Shown here piece after piece: positions 1 through 7,561 of a stretch of DNA of 64,000 bases. The first letter of the stretch is position 1; every line of letters begins with the position of its first letter. The notes under the pieces are model-generated. The model had not been told where the DNA came from and ran no database searches. It saw nothing but the letters and a program-made list of their open reading frames with translations. The DNA is taken from the NCBI GenBank assembly GCA_904419295.1, contig CAJFRA010000008.1:1-64000 (forward strand), in the 5' to 3' direction. Made by a program: the position numbers and the translations under genes. The DNA comes from Candidatus Pseudobutyricicoccus lothianensis (GTDB lineage Bacteria; Bacillota; Clostridia; Oscillospirales; Butyricicoccaceae).

Positions 1-316
1 GGATTGTGTTGCCTTTTTCCTGCCTACATGGTCCTTTTTACTCATTCCCATTTGAAATTTTCTTGCATCACCTACTTGACTTCATACCATTGGACTTTCG
101 TTGTCGTTTTATCCATGCAAAAGCGATCCCTCTGGTTCCATTTTACAACCCTTTTTTTCCGTTGTCCATTCCGAATTGGTACAGAAACCGGACAAAAAAG
201 CTGGATGCGATGCACATCCAGCTTCTGCGATCCACTTGTTTTCCAGCCCATATGGGAAACAGCCTGCCTTCAAAAGGCGCCAGGATCTGCCCGCTGCCAG
301 CGTACCATTGCCCTGT
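1..316. other. Non-coding left edge
   Basis: No convincing gene is seen here. The first 190 bases are noticeably more AT-rich than the rest of the window. Short open frames on both strands lack a ribosome binding site and a recognisable product. The only clear structure is the minus-strand terminator at 194-224 that follows the HutD-like gene. Confidence 0.6.
194..224 (-). terminator. Intrinsic terminator after HutD-like gene
   Basis: On the minus strand a 10-bp perfect stem (AAGCTGGATG at one arm, CATCCAGCTT at the other, 7-nt loop) runs straight into six T residues. It lies about 90 bp past the stop codon of the HutD-like gene. Confidence 0.8.
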
Positions 317-895
317 TTACAGCAGGATGCGTGCGCAGACCAGGCGGCACAGGCTGTCCCCGCTGTTTTCCAGCCGGATCTCTCCGTCGTCATCGGTCAC
401 TGCCAGCCAGCCGGTGGACAAGGCCCCTTGGCTCCCTTCCCCTTCCAGCCGGCAGCCGCCTTCTGCGGCGTACAGAGCCAATACGCTGCCCGCCGGGTTC
501 TTCACAGCGGTGTGTTGGCCCGGCGCCAGATCCCACGTTTCCAACGTGCCTTTGGAATCCTCGCGCAGCATCAGGTTGAAATCCGTGGCCCGGCCATAGC
601 TGGTGGTCTTCCAGCCGCCGTCAAAAGAGGCCTGCTCATAGGGCTGCAGCGTTTGCTGCCCATGGCCGTCGAAGCACAGCCGCAGCGAGCCCCGGAGCAC
701 CATCAAGATGCGGTCCACCTCCGGCAGGCTGGTAAATTCCGACCGTTCGCATTCCACGGTGGCGCTGCTCAAGCGGAAGATAAAATCCCGCCGGCTGTAG
801 TCGGCATGCTCCGGGTAGATATACAGCTGGGTGGTCGCCCCTCCCGCCCACTGAGATACGGTGTATTCTTCCGGCCCTTTGATATTGATCTTCAT
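317..895 (-). CDS. HutD/Ves-family cupin protein
   Basis: The 192-residue product resembles the HutD/Ves family, small bicupin proteins of poorly defined role. Some members sit with histidine-utilisation genes. The N-terminal part (residues 10-70) carries the family pattern of an aromatic-rich strand with 'WAGGATTQLYIYP', followed by 'FIFRLSSATV' and 'LPEVDRILMVLRG'. No hut genes are nearby, so a role in histidine degradation cannot be argued from context. The start is set by a GGAGAGG ribosome binding site 6-7 bases upstream of the ATG. The gene lies 44 bp downstream of the CmpB-like gene on the same strand and may be co-transcribed with it. A good terminator follows. Family assignment is from pattern recognition. 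Confidence 0.75.
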   Translation of the reverse strand: MKINIKGPEEYTVSQWAGGATTQLYIYPEHADYSRRDFIFRLSSATVECERSEFTSLPEVDRILMVLRGSLRLCFDGHGQQTLQPYEQASFDGGWKTTSYGRATDFNLMLREDSKGTLETWDLAPGQHTAVKNPAGSVLALYAAEGGCRLEGEGSQGALSTGWLAVTDDDGEIRLENSGDSLCRLVCARILL

Positions 896-939
896 GTGTT
901 TCCTCTCCTTTTCGCACCGTCCGGCTCTGGCCGTGCCCT

Positions 940-1767
940 TTATTTTTTCCCTTTTTTATGCATGCGTGCCTGCCGGTATTCTTCCAATGCGGCGCGCAGC
1001 TGCTCCAACCCCAATTCTCTGCCATGGGGCTGCATGTGGGGGAAGGCCCGCAGCAAACGGGCTTGCATCCGCTTGTTCCGGGCTGCCAGCGCCATCCGGG
1101 TCTCCTCCATTTGGCGGCGCAGCCGGTCCAGAGATGCTTCCACCGATTCCTGATGCGCCCCCAGCCGCTCTTGCAGCGCTTCTCTGCGCTGGACCCGGCG
1201 TGCTTGCTCCTGCCGTCGGATCTCCGCTGCCAGCCGTTGCAGCTGTTCCAGCTTGCCGTTCATCTGCAGCACAGCGCGCACCGAGATCGCAGTGTCCGCC
1301 GCAAACAAAGCCAGCATTCCGCCGGTGACGATATATAGGGCCCAACCGTGGAGCTTTCCGATCAGATCTTGTACCACGGGGTCCACCAAGCGCATGGCCA
1401 CCACAGAAAGGCCGCCAAACATCAAAGAGTTGCGCAGGCAGACTCTGCCCCGGATATTGAAGCGCCGTTTGCTGTAATCCCACCATTTTGTGTGGAACAG
1501 CGTCTCCAGCAGAAACCCGGTCAGGTATTCCAGGGCGCTGGTGGCTGCCATGCCGGTCAAAAACAGCAGCGGGATGGAGTGGGCAAAGGGGGTCAGCAGT
1601 GTGACGACAATGACTGCCCCAAAACCGTAGACCGGGCAGACGGGCCCTGCCAGGAACCCTCGGTTGATCCACCGGCGCTCCCCCAGGGAACAGTAGGTAC
1701 TTTCGCACACCCAGCCCAAAAAGCTGTAGATGCAAAAAGCGAGAAACAGTTGGCAAAATCGTGTCAT
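940..1767 (-). CDS. CmpB-like putative ABC-transporter permease (DUF1113 type)
   Basis: The 275-residue protein has about five N-terminal transmembrane segments (roughly residues 5-160). A highly charged Arg/Gln/Glu-rich region (about 165-270) follows and is very likely a coiled coil. The opening 'FLAFCIYSFLGWVCES' and the block 'RGFLAGPVCPVYGFGA' are typical of the family annotated as putative ABC transporter type IV permease / CmpB, common in Clostridia. Its transport function is unproven. The start is chosen because family members begin with this first membrane helix. The ribosome binding site is weak. The long cytoplasmic coiled-coil tail suggests a scaffolding or partner-binding role. 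That is inference. Confidence 0.75.
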   Translation of the reverse strand: MTRFCQLFLAFCIYSFLGWVCESTYCSLGERRWINRGFLAGPVCPVYGFGAVIVVTLLTPFAHSIPLLFLTGMAATSALEYLTGFLLETLFHTKWWDYSKRRFNIRGRVCLRNSLMFGGLSVVAMRLVDPVVQDLIGKLHGWALYIVTGGMLALFAADTAISVRAVLQMNGKLEQLQRLAAEIRRQEQARRVQRREALQERLGAHQESVEASLDRLRRQMEETRMALAARNKRMQARLLRAFPHMQPHGRELGLEQLRAALEEYRQARMHKKGKK

Positions 1768-1821
1768 ACTTTGGTTGCGCCCATTCGAGAGCGGCTCTCC
1801 TTTTGTTCGTTTGCATGGTAG

Positions 1822-1882
1822 GGCCGGGGCGTCTTCTGCCCCGGCCCATCGGTCGTGCTCTTATTGCGGCAGCCAGGCTGCC
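1822..1882. repeat. Strong intergenic hairpins without a T-tract
   Basis: The 218-bp gap between the CmpB-like gene and the nitroreductase holds two GC-rich palindromes. One has 10-bp perfect arms (GGGCCGGGGC / GCCCCGGCCC at 1822-1848). The other has 7-bp arms with a 3-nt loop at 1866-1882. Neither is followed by a run of T on either strand, so neither is a standard intrinsic terminator. The first looks like a dispersed intergenic palindrome of a kind common in gut Clostridia, but only one copy is present here. Confidence 0.45.
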
Positions 1883-1985
1883 GGGAAGGTGCCATGCTTC
1901 GGCATCCTGTCTCCATGCTCACAGATATGCGGGCAGCAGTCCCTTCTATGCAGCTTCTATGGCATCACGTGAAGTGTATGGCCTG

Positions 1986-2507
1986 TTATTTTACGAAATT
2001 CACTGTGCCTTGGGCCCGCTCTTTTGGCTCCGGCCGTTCCCCCTGGGGGTAGCCCAGGATCAGGCAGCTGACCCCTACATACCCGGCGGGGATCCCTACT
2101 TTTTCGGCAAAAGCCTTGCCATCTTCTGTGGTGAGGAACCGGGCCAGGCAGTTGATCCAGCAAGAGCCGATGCCCAGGGAAGATGCTGCCAGCATCATAT
2201 TCTCAATGGCCAGCGAACCATCCTGCTGCGGGGCGATGCAATCTGCCTTGGCTGTCACCACCACCAAGGTGGGGGCGCCATAGAAGGGATCGCGGTCGGT
2301 GTCCATCATCTTTTGGCATCCCTTTGTCAGCTCGGCGATCCGCTCTTTGTTCTGCACCACAGTGAAGTGCCAGGACTGCTGGTTCATGGCGCTGGGCGCC
2401 CACAGGCCGCACTGCAAAATGGTATCCAGCTCTTGGTCGCTGATCTGCCGGTCTTCATAAGAACGCCAGCTGCGGCGCTCCAGGATGTTTTTTACCACTT
2501 CATTCAT
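1986..2507 (-). CDS. Nitroreductase-family FMN oxidoreductase
   Basis: This is a 173-residue nitroreductase, which uses NAD(P)H and FMN to reduce nitro or quinone compounds in the cytoplasm. Visible marks are the FMN-binding N-terminal 'ERRSWRSYEDRQI', the 'SAMNQQSWHF' block, 'GIGSCWINCL' and the C-terminal 'GYPQGERPEPKER'. All are in family order and at normal length. The start is placed at ATG 2507 because a full AAGGAGGT lies 10 bases upstream and the family begins with MNEVVKNI-type sequence. An in-frame ATG at 2531 also has a GGAGGG in front and cannot be excluded. The gene appears monocistronic. Confidence 0.85.
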   Translation of the reverse strand: MNEVVKNILERRSWRSYEDRQISDQELDTILQCGLWAPSAMNQQSWHFTVVQNKERIAELTKGCQKMMDTDRDPFYGAPTLVVVTAKADCIAPQQDGSLAIENMMLAASSLGIGSCWINCLARFLTTEDGKAFAEKVGIPAGYVGVSCLILGYPQGERPEPKERAQGTVNFVK

Positions 2508-2705
2508 CAGATTTCTGACCTCCTTGACCATATATTGCCCTCCGGTCCGGCGGCCTCTGTGGTATGCCGCCACAGTGCGGCCCGGGCTTTGCCGCGCTTT
2601 TCGCCTATCACCACTTTACCACACCTGGGGGCCCAACACAATCCCCCATCTCCCCAGTAAAAAAGAAAAAGGCCCGGCACATCCGCCAGGCCCAAGTTCC
2701 ATTTT

Positions 2706-2945
2706 TTACATACGGTATAACAAAGGGATCAGGCCGATCACGCCGACGGCGAAAAACACGATCCCTCGGATCCGGTGCGCTTGTTTTCGGTCCTCTGGCA
2801 TCTCTTTTTCGCCGTATTTGCCGTAGGCCCGGCCCTCTTTGAAAAACCAGCTGACCTCCGGCCGGATCCAAAACAGCAGACCAAAGCCCAAGAATAAGAA
2901 ATCCACGATCCAGGGCAAGACCAAAAAGTAATTGAAGTCGTTCAT
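2706..2945 (-). CDS. Small two-helix membrane protein
   Basis: This is a 79-residue protein of unknown function with two predicted transmembrane helices (about residues 4-22 and 59-78). They are separated by a charged loop rich in Lys/Glu/Arg. The start at 2945 has a GGGAGAG ribosome binding site, and an excellent promoter lies at 2987-3015. It is divergent from the anion permease gene. It resembles small uncharacterised Clostridia membrane proteins (DUF6199-like, label from memory). No function can be assigned. Confidence 0.7.
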   Translation of the reverse strand: MNDFNYFLVLPWIVDFLFLGFGLLFWIRPEVSWFFKEGRAYGKYGEKEMPEDRKQAHRIRGIVFFAVGVIGLIPLLYRM

Positions 2946-2986
2946 CTTTTTCTCTCCCTTGCTGGCGCAACCATCCTTTGTACCCC

Positions 2987-3015
2987 AGTATAACACCCCT
3001 GTCCCCCCTTGTAAA
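2987..3015 (-). promoter_or_regulatory. Promoter of small membrane protein gene
   Basis: Reading the minus strand, TTTACA (3015-3010), a 17-nt spacer and TATACT (2992-2987) form a near-consensus sigma-A promoter about 40 bp upstream of the start codon. Confidence 0.75.
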
Positions 3016-3027
3016 GGCAGAGGAAGA

Positions 3028-3056
3028 TTGCACCTTTGGGGTAGCCGTGTTACAAT
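3028..3056 (+). promoter_or_regulatory. Promoter of anion permease gene
   Basis: TTGCAC (3028-3033), a 17-nt spacer and TACAAT (3051-3056) lie 41 bp ahead of the ATG. The element is back to back with the minus-strand promoter at 2987-3015. Confidence 0.75.
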
Positions 3057-3097
3057 GGATAAGCTTGTGTTCACTTTATCGGAAAGGTCTTTTTGCC

Positions 3098-4207
3098 ATG
3101 TCTGCTGTTTCTTCTTTTTTCCGCCGGGAACCGGTGCTTTGCATCGCCGGGGCCGCGGCGCTCTGCACTGCTTTTTGGGTCCCGCCTTCTTGGGACTACC
3201 TGGGGTATTTGGATTGGCGGGTGCTGGCCCTCCTCTTTTGCCTGATGGCTGTGGTGTCCGGCCTGCAGCAAGGCGGCCTGTTCGCCCGGCTGTCTCAACA
3301 GGCCATCCTCCGCGCCAAAAGTGTCCGGGGCCTGTGCCTGCTGCTGGTATCCCTCTGCTTTTTCTCCTCCATGCTGGTCACCAACGATGTGGCCCTGCTG
3401 ACTTTTGTCCCCTTTGCCGCCCTGGTGCTGGGCCAGGCCGGCCTTGGCCGGCATCTGCTCTATGTGGTGGTCTTGCAGACGGTGGCCGCCAACCTGGGCA
3501 GCATGGCCACCCCGGTGGGGAACCCCCAAAACCTCTATCTGTTCTCTTTCTACCGCATGAGCCCCGCCCAGTTTTTCCAAGCCGTATTGCCTGTGGCCGC
3601 CTTGTCCCTGGTGCTGCTCTTCCTGCTCTGCCTGCCCATCCCGGCGGCGCCCCTGTCCATCCGCCCGGCAAAGCAGCAGCCCGCTCCCCTGCCCCGCCGG
3701 CTGCTGGGGCATGGCCTTTTGTTCCTCTGCTGCCTGTGCACCGTGCTCCACTGGATGCCCTGGCCTGCCACCCTGGCGGCGGTGCTGCTGTTCCTCCTGT
3801 TGTTTGACCGCCCAGCCCTCAGGCAGGTGGATTATGGCCTGCTGCTGACTTTTGTTTTCTTTTTTCTCTTTGTGGGCAACCTGGGATGCATCGAACCGGT
3901 GCGCCAATGGCTGTCCGGCCTGCTGGGCGGCCGGGAACTGATCGTCTCCCTGCTGTGCAGCCAAGTCATCAGCAACGTGCCGGCCGCCGTGCTGCTCTCC
4001 GGCTTCACCTCCCAGGGCACCGGGCTGCTGCTGGGCGTCAACATCGGCGGTTTGGGCACGTTGGTGGCTTCGCTGGCCAGCCTGATCTCTTTCCGGCTGT
4101 ATGCCAAGACCCCGGAGGCCAAAGCAGGCCGGTATCTGGGGGTGTTCACCCTGGTCAACGGCGGGCTTTTGCTGCTTCTGCTGCCCTTTGGGCTGCTGCT
4201 GGCCTGA
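3098..4207 (+). CDS. SLC13/ArsB-like anion permease
   Basis: The 369-residue, almost entirely hydrophobic protein has about ten to eleven transmembrane segments. The re-entrant motif 'MATPVGNPQN' around residue 130 and the 'SNVPAAVLL' motif in the second half are typical of the CitMHS/ArsB/SLC13 ion-transporter superfamily. It probably sits in the cytoplasmic membrane and moves a small organic or inorganic anion. The substrate cannot be told from sequence. The start is ATG 3098, preceded by GGAAAGG at 10 bases. An in-frame upstream ATG at 2978 lies before the promoter and is rejected. A strong terminator follows at 4220. Confidence 0.8.
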   Translation: MSAVSSFFRREPVLCIAGAAALCTAFWVPPSWDYLGYLDWRVLALLFCLMAVVSGLQQGGLFARLSQQAILRAKSVRGLCLLLVSLCFFSSMLVTNDVALLTFVPFAALVLGQAGLGRHLLYVVVLQTVAANLGSMATPVGNPQNLYLFSFYRMSPAQFFQAVLPVAALSLVLLFLLCLPIPAAPLSIRPAKQQPAPLPRRLLGHGLLFLCCLCTVLHWMPWPATLAAVLLFLLLFDRPALRQVDYGLLLTFVFFFLFVGNLGCIEPVRQWLSGLLGGRELIVSLLCSQVISNVPAAVLLSGFTSQGTGLLLGVNIGGLGTLVASLASLISFRLYAKTPEAKAGRYLGVFTLVNGGLLLLLLPFGLLLA

Positions 4208-4219
4208 CCCAACTGCAAG

Positions 4220-4245
4220 AAAAAGGCGGGGATCCCCCGCCTTTT
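4220..4245. terminator. Bidirectional terminator
   Basis: The stem GGCGGGG / CCCCGCC with a 3-nt loop is flanked by five A on the left and five T on the right. It serves both the permease (plus) and the flavodoxin-type reductase (minus), which converge here. Confidence 0.85.
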
Positions 4246-4264
4246 TGCTGTCATTCGAGCTGTG

Positions 4265-4810
4265 TTACAGCGATGCGCCCATCTGCCGGGCTTTGTCCAA
4301 AAATTCCTGGCTGACCGTGCCTTTCGCCCCACACTGGGTGCAGATCAGCACGCCCTTGTCCTGCCAGCGCAGGCTTCCTTTGCACATTTGATGGTATGTA
4401 TCCACCATGGCGTCAAACCGGCTGGCATCCGCCACCGCGCCGCAAGCGATGAGCATGGATTCCTTGTTGGAGGCGATGCTGCCGCCTGCCCCAAAGGCTT
4501 TCAGCTTGTCGATGAACAGCTTCATCTGGGCGGAGAAAGTGTACCAATACAAGGGCGAGGCCAGCACCACCACGTCGGCCTCTTTCATGGCGGCTTCGCA
4601 CTGGTTGAAATCGTCGGCGAAGCTGCAGGGCACGCCCTTTTGATAGCAGGTATCGCAGGCTTTGCAGGGCAGGATGTTCTTTTTGCCTGCGTCAAACACC
4701 GTCACCTGATGGCCGGCCTGTTCCGCGCCTTCCTGAAAGGCCTGGGCCAGAAGGTCTGTGTTGCCCTTTGCGCGGGGGCTGCCCGTCACCAGTAAAATTT
4801 TCTTTCCCAT
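4265..4810 (-). CDS. Flavodoxin-family NAD(P)H-dependent FMN reductase
   Basis: The 181-residue protein has an N-terminal flavodoxin-like nucleotide-binding pattern (residues 4-20: 'ILLVTGSPRAKGNTDLL') and the 'ASPLYWYTFSAQMKLFIDKL' block. Both are typical of the NADPH-dependent FMN reductase / iron-sulfur flavoprotein family. A Cys-rich stretch near residue 50 ('CKACDTCYQKGVPC') and a late 'CTQCG' pair (about residue 157) could be redox-active or bind a metal. The start ATG 4810 has GGAGGAA in front. It is transcribed from a MerR-type promoter at 4857-4887, which suggests induction by an electrophile, metal or oxidative signal. No MerR gene lies in the window. Confidence 0.85.
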   Translation of the reverse strand: MGKKILLVTGSPRAKGNTDLLAQAFQEGAEQAGHQVTVFDAGKKNILPCKACDTCYQKGVPCSFADDFNQCEAAMKEADVVVLASPLYWYTFSAQMKLFIDKLKAFGAGGSIASNKESMLIACGAVADASRFDAMVDTYHQMCKGSLRWQDKGVLICTQCGAKGTVSQEFLDKARQMGASL

Positions 4811-4856
4811 ACAAAAATTCCTCCTCACGCACAGCGGTCTCACGCCGCTTTTTTTC

Positions 4857-4887
4857 AGTTTACGCCTTATAGTCCGCTCTAAGTCAA
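4857..4887 (-). promoter_or_regulatory. MerR-type promoter with 19-bp spacer and dyad operator
   Basis: On the minus strand TTGACT (4887-4882) and TAAACT (4862-4857) are separated by 19 bp instead of 17. The spacer region carries an inverted repeat, CTTAGAG-CGGA-CTATAAG (4883-4866), with one mismatch. Overlong spacers filled by a dyad are the hallmark of MerR-family activator targets, and the half-site resembles those of NmlR/AdhR-type regulators. The -35 box overlaps the stop codon of the upstream DMT transporter gene. Confidence 0.7.
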
Positions 4888-5732
4888 GAGGGTTTTTCTC
4901 CGTTTTTTGTGACCCACAGGGCGCAGGCCAGCACCACCAGGCCGCCCAGGATCTCCCGGGCCGAAGGGATCTCCCCCAAAAACAGGGCGGCAAACAAAAT
5001 GCCGTAAACAGGCTCCAGACTGGAGATGACGCTGGCTGTCTGGGCCCGCACCCCTTTCAAGCCGCCGATGAACAGGGTGTGGGAGATCGCCGTAAACACG
5101 ACGCCCAGCAGCGCCAGCAGGCCCACTTCCCCCAGGGTAAAGCGGGGCCGCAGCCACAGCAGAGAGGGCAGCAGATACACCGCGGCTGCCGCCTGTTCAT
5201 AAAAAGAGATGACGGGCGCCGGCAGATGGTCCACCGTCTTTTTGTTCAGCAGGCCCAGCAGCGCATAACTCAAACCGGAGAGCAGGCCCCACAAAACGCC
5301 CTGCCACGCGCCGCCTCCGCTCACCGGGGCCACCAGCGCAATGCCGCCAAAGGCCACAGCGGCGGCTAGGGCATCCTGCCCCCGGAGGGGCCGGCGGAAA
5401 AACAGCGGCTCTAAAAACGTGACAAAGATGGGAAAAGAGGAAAAGGTCAGCAGCCCGATGGCCACGGTGGAAAGCTGGATGGCCTGGTAAAAGCTGCACC
5501 AGTGGAAGGCCAGCACTGCTCCCAGCCCGGCCAGCGCAGCCAGCTGCCGGCCCGACACCCGATAGGGAATGTGCCGCAGGTTGAGCAGCACCAGCAAAAA
5601 CAGGGCCGAAAAGACCACCCGGCCCAAGGTGATGACCATGGCCGGCTGATCCAATTTGCCAAACAGGCCGGAAAGGCCGAACAGCAGCACGGCCCCGTGG
5701 ACCTGCAGCAGGTATCGTTTGTTGTTTTTCAC
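4884..5732 (-). CDS. EamA/DMT-family transporter
   Basis: The 282-residue protein has about ten transmembrane segments arranged as two EamA repeats. A Pro/Gly-rich start and the closing 'SLEPVYGILFAALFLGE' block are typical of drug/metabolite exporters of the DMT superfamily. The substrate is unknown. The start is placed at GTG 5732, with GGGAGGG 8 bases upstream. An ATG at 5765 is rejected because it lies inside the terminator hairpin of the preceding gene (5752-5775). No separate promoter is obvious. Confidence 0.8.
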   Translation of the reverse strand: MKNNKRYLLQVHGAVLLFGLSGLFGKLDQPAMVITLGRVVFSALFLLVLLNLRHIPYRVSGRQLAALAGLGAVLAFHWCSFYQAIQLSTVAIGLLTFSSFPIFVTFLEPLFFRRPLRGQDALAAAVAFGGIALVAPVSGGGAWQGVLWGLLSGLSYALLGLLNKKTVDHLPAPVISFYEQAAAAVYLLPSLLWLRPRFTLGEVGLLALLGVVFTAISHTLFIGGLKGVRAQTASVISSLEPVYGILFAALFLGEIPSAREILGGLVVLACALWVTKNGEKPS

Positions 5733-5751
5733 CCTTTTCCCTCCCAGATAG

Positions 5752-5775
5752 AAAAAGGGCGGCACTCGGACCGCC
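5752..5775 (-). terminator. Terminator after ArsC/Spx-like gene
   Basis: On the minus strand GGCGG-(8 nt)-CCGCC is followed by CTTTTT. It lies 14 bp past the ArsC-like stop codon. Confidence 0.65.
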
Positions 5776-5789
5776 GCTCTGTTTTGCCG

Positions 5790-6140
5790 CTATTTCAGCT
5801 TGGCCTCCCATTCGGGCTGCCGGAACCCCACCAAAACGAAATCGTCGCCGATCAACATGGGGCGTTTGACCAGCATACCGTCGGTGGCCAGCAGGTCATA
5901 CTGCTCCTGTTCACTCATCGATGCCAGTTTGTCTTTGAGCCCCAAGCTCTTATACAGCAGGCCGCTGGTGTTGAAAAACTTCTTCAGCGGCAAACCGCTG
6001 CGCTGGTGCCACTGCTGCAATTCCTCCGCCGTGGGGTTTTGCTCTTTGATGGGGCGCTCTTCATAGGCGATGCCCTGTTCATCCAGCCATTTGCGGGCCT
6101 TTTGGCAAGTGGTACACTTGTTGTAACACAAAAAGACCAT
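5790..6140 (-). CDS. ArsC/Spx/YffB-family protein
   Basis: The 116-residue thioredoxin-fold protein has an N-terminal CxxC ('CTTCQKARKWL', Cys9 and Cys12). The C-terminal 'RPMLIGDDFVLVGFRQPEW' segment contains the conserved Arg-Pro and Gly-Phe of the ArsC/Spx family. It could be a glutaredoxin-like arsenate reductase or a YffB-like thiol protein. The RNA-polymerase-binding behaviour of Spx cannot be judged. It has its own strong promoter (6185-6213) and terminator, so it is a separate unit. Confidence 0.85.
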   Translation of the reverse strand: MVFLCYNKCTTCQKARKWLDEQGIAYEERPIKEQNPTAEELQQWHQRSGLPLKKFFNTSGLLYKSLGLKDKLASMSEQEQYDLLATDGMLVKRPMLIGDDFVLVGFRQPEWEAKLK

Positions 6141-6184
6141 CCTGCATCTCTCCTTCCGGTTTCATCGTCTTCCTCTGTGCTCTC

Positions 6185-6213
6185 ATTGTAGCACAGCCCA
6201 AGCGGCCTGACAA
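6185..6213 (-). promoter_or_regulatory. Promoter of ArsC/Spx-like gene
   Basis: On the minus strand TTGTCA (6213-6208), a 17-nt spacer ending in TGC, and TACAAT (6190-6185) give both -35 and extended -10 elements. They lie 45 bp upstream of the start codon. Confidence 0.75.
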
Positions 6214-6237
6214 CGGCGCAAGAACCGTGCACAAAAC

Positions 6238-6693
6238 TCATTTGTGGTATTTGGTACCCGCTTCAATGGCAAAGGCCCGGTACAGCTGTTCCAGCAGCAT
6301 CACCCGGGCCAGGTGATGGGGGAATGTCATGGGCGACATGGAAAGCCGCAGGTCCGCCTGCCGTTTGATGCTTTCGTCCATCCCCTCCGAAGAACCCAGC
6401 ACAAAGCACAGGCGGGATACCCCGCTGTTTTTCAGCCCGGTGATCTTGGCGCTCAGCTTTTCGCTGCTCATGGTCGTGCCCTCGATGCACAGGGCCACCG
6501 TATAGCTCCCCTGGGGGATGGCCTGGCGGATCTTTTCCGCCTCCCGCGCCAGGTTGCCCGGCCGGGTGTCTTCGGGCAGCTCCACCACTTCCAGGCGGCA
6601 AAAGCCCTTCAGCCTCTTTTCGTATTCTGCGCAGGCCTGTTGGTAAAAGGCTTCTTTCAGTTTGCCGACGCAGATGACCTTGACGGCGATCAT
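6238..6693 (-). CDS. rlmH: 23S rRNA (pseudouridine1915-N3)-methyltransferase
   Basis: The 151-residue SPOUT methyltransferase RlmH methylates pseudouridine 1915 in helix 69 of 23S rRNA on assembled ribosomes. The N-terminal 'VKVICVGKLKEAFYQQAC' and the knotted C-terminal region ('FVLGSSEGMDESIKRQA', 'MTFPHHLARVMLLEQLYRAF', ending 'KYHK') are diagnostic. The start ATG 6693 overlaps the walJ stop codon (ATGA), so the two are translationally coupled. The walJ-rlmH pairing is classic in Bacillota. Confidence 0.95.
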   Translation of the reverse strand: MIAVKVICVGKLKEAFYQQACAEYEKRLKGFCRLEVVELPEDTRPGNLAREAEKIRQAIPQGSYTVALCIEGTTMSSEKLSAKITGLKNSGVSRLCFVLGSSEGMDESIKRQADLRLSMSPMTFPHHLARVMLLEQLYRAFAIEAGTKYHK

Positions 6694-7481
6694 CCGGCGT
6701 GCCGGGCCAAGCGCAGGCCCGCCCCCGGTTCCCGTCTGGGCGCCACCGATGCTTCCACCGCTCCCAGGGCGCCCATGTGCTGCAGGGCATCCTGGGTCTC
6801 CCGCAGGGCGCAGCGTGGCGTGTTGTTGTGGTCGCTCAAATGGGCCAGCACCACCTGCCGCAGCCCTCTGCCGGCCAGGGCGCACACGGTCTGTGCCGCA
6901 TCGTCATTGGAAAGATGGCCTTGGTCCGACAAAATGCGCTGCTTGAGGTGATAGGGGTATTCCCCGTTTTTCAGCATATAGACATCGTGGTTCGATTCCA
7001 GGAACAGGCCTTCCGCCCCCTCCAGATGGTCAAAGATCTGGGGCGTCATGCGCCCAAGGTCCGTGCAATAGGCCAGCTTGCCCTCTTCTTCCTCCAGCAC
7101 GAAGCCGCAGCTGCCCGGGCTGTCGTGGGGCGTGGCAAACGGCGTCACCGCCACGCTGCCCAGCCAAAAAGTCCGCTCCGGCGCAAAAGTCTCCACCTGG
7201 CTGTGGTTGCAGTGGGGCAGCAGCAGGCCCCAGGCCTGTTCGCTGCACCATACCGTTGCCCTGCAATGCTTGGTCAGCACCGGCAAGGCGGAGATGTGAT
7301 CGTTGTGGGTATGGGTGATGAGGATCTGGGTCACATCCTGCAAGGTGAGCCCCAGCTGGGCCAGAGCGCCCCGTATGTACTTCGTGTTGGTGCCCGCATC
7401 GATCAGCACCACCTGGCCGCCGCCGCAATAGACCGCGCAGTTGCCCGAAGAGGAGCTGGCTAAACTCTGGAGTGATATCAT
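6690..7481 (-). CDS. walJ: MBL-fold hydrolase WalJ (YycJ)
   Basis: The 263-residue metallo-beta-lactamase-fold protein has the metal motif HTHNDH at residues 57-62. It also has later ligands in 'FATPHDSPGS', 'YCTDLG' and 'LAHLSDHNN'. WalJ/YycJ proteins accompany the WalRK system in Bacillota and are linked to DNA repair or to coordination of cell-wall synthesis with replication. The exact substrate is unsettled. It sits downstream of murA after a terminator and overlaps rlmH by 4 bp. The start ATG has an AAAGGA site upstream. Confidence 0.9.
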   Translation of the reverse strand: MISLQSLASSSSGNCAVYCGGGQVVLIDAGTNTKYIRGALAQLGLTLQDVTQILITHTHNDHISALPVLTKHCRATVWCSEQAWGLLLPHCNHSQVETFAPERTFWLGSVAVTPFATPHDSPGSCGFVLEEEEGKLAYCTDLGRMTPQIFDHLEGAEGLFLESNHDVYMLKNGEYPYHLKQRILSDQGHLSNDDAAQTVCALAGRGLRQVVLAHLSDHNNTPRCALRETQDALQHMGALGAVEASVAPRREPGAGLRLARHAG

Positions 7482-7517
7482 GTTGGCTTTGTCCTTTCTA
7501 TTTTGCCACGGTCATAG

Positions 7518-7546
7518 AAAGTGCCAGCCCCAAAAGGGGCCGGCAC
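7518..7546 (-). terminator. Terminator after murA
   Basis: On the minus strand GTGCCGGCCCC and GGGGCTGGCAC flank a TTTT loop (one G-T mismatch-type position) and are followed by TTTCTAT. The T-tract is short, so some read-through into walJ is plausible. Confidence 0.65.
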
Positions 7547-7561
7547 GTTTGCCGCGTTCAT

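Noticed and set aside
2508..2573. N-terminal extension of the first nitroreductase
   Set aside because: The extra residues are not like the family, and the ATG at 2507 has a full AAGGAGGT. The extension also contains that site.
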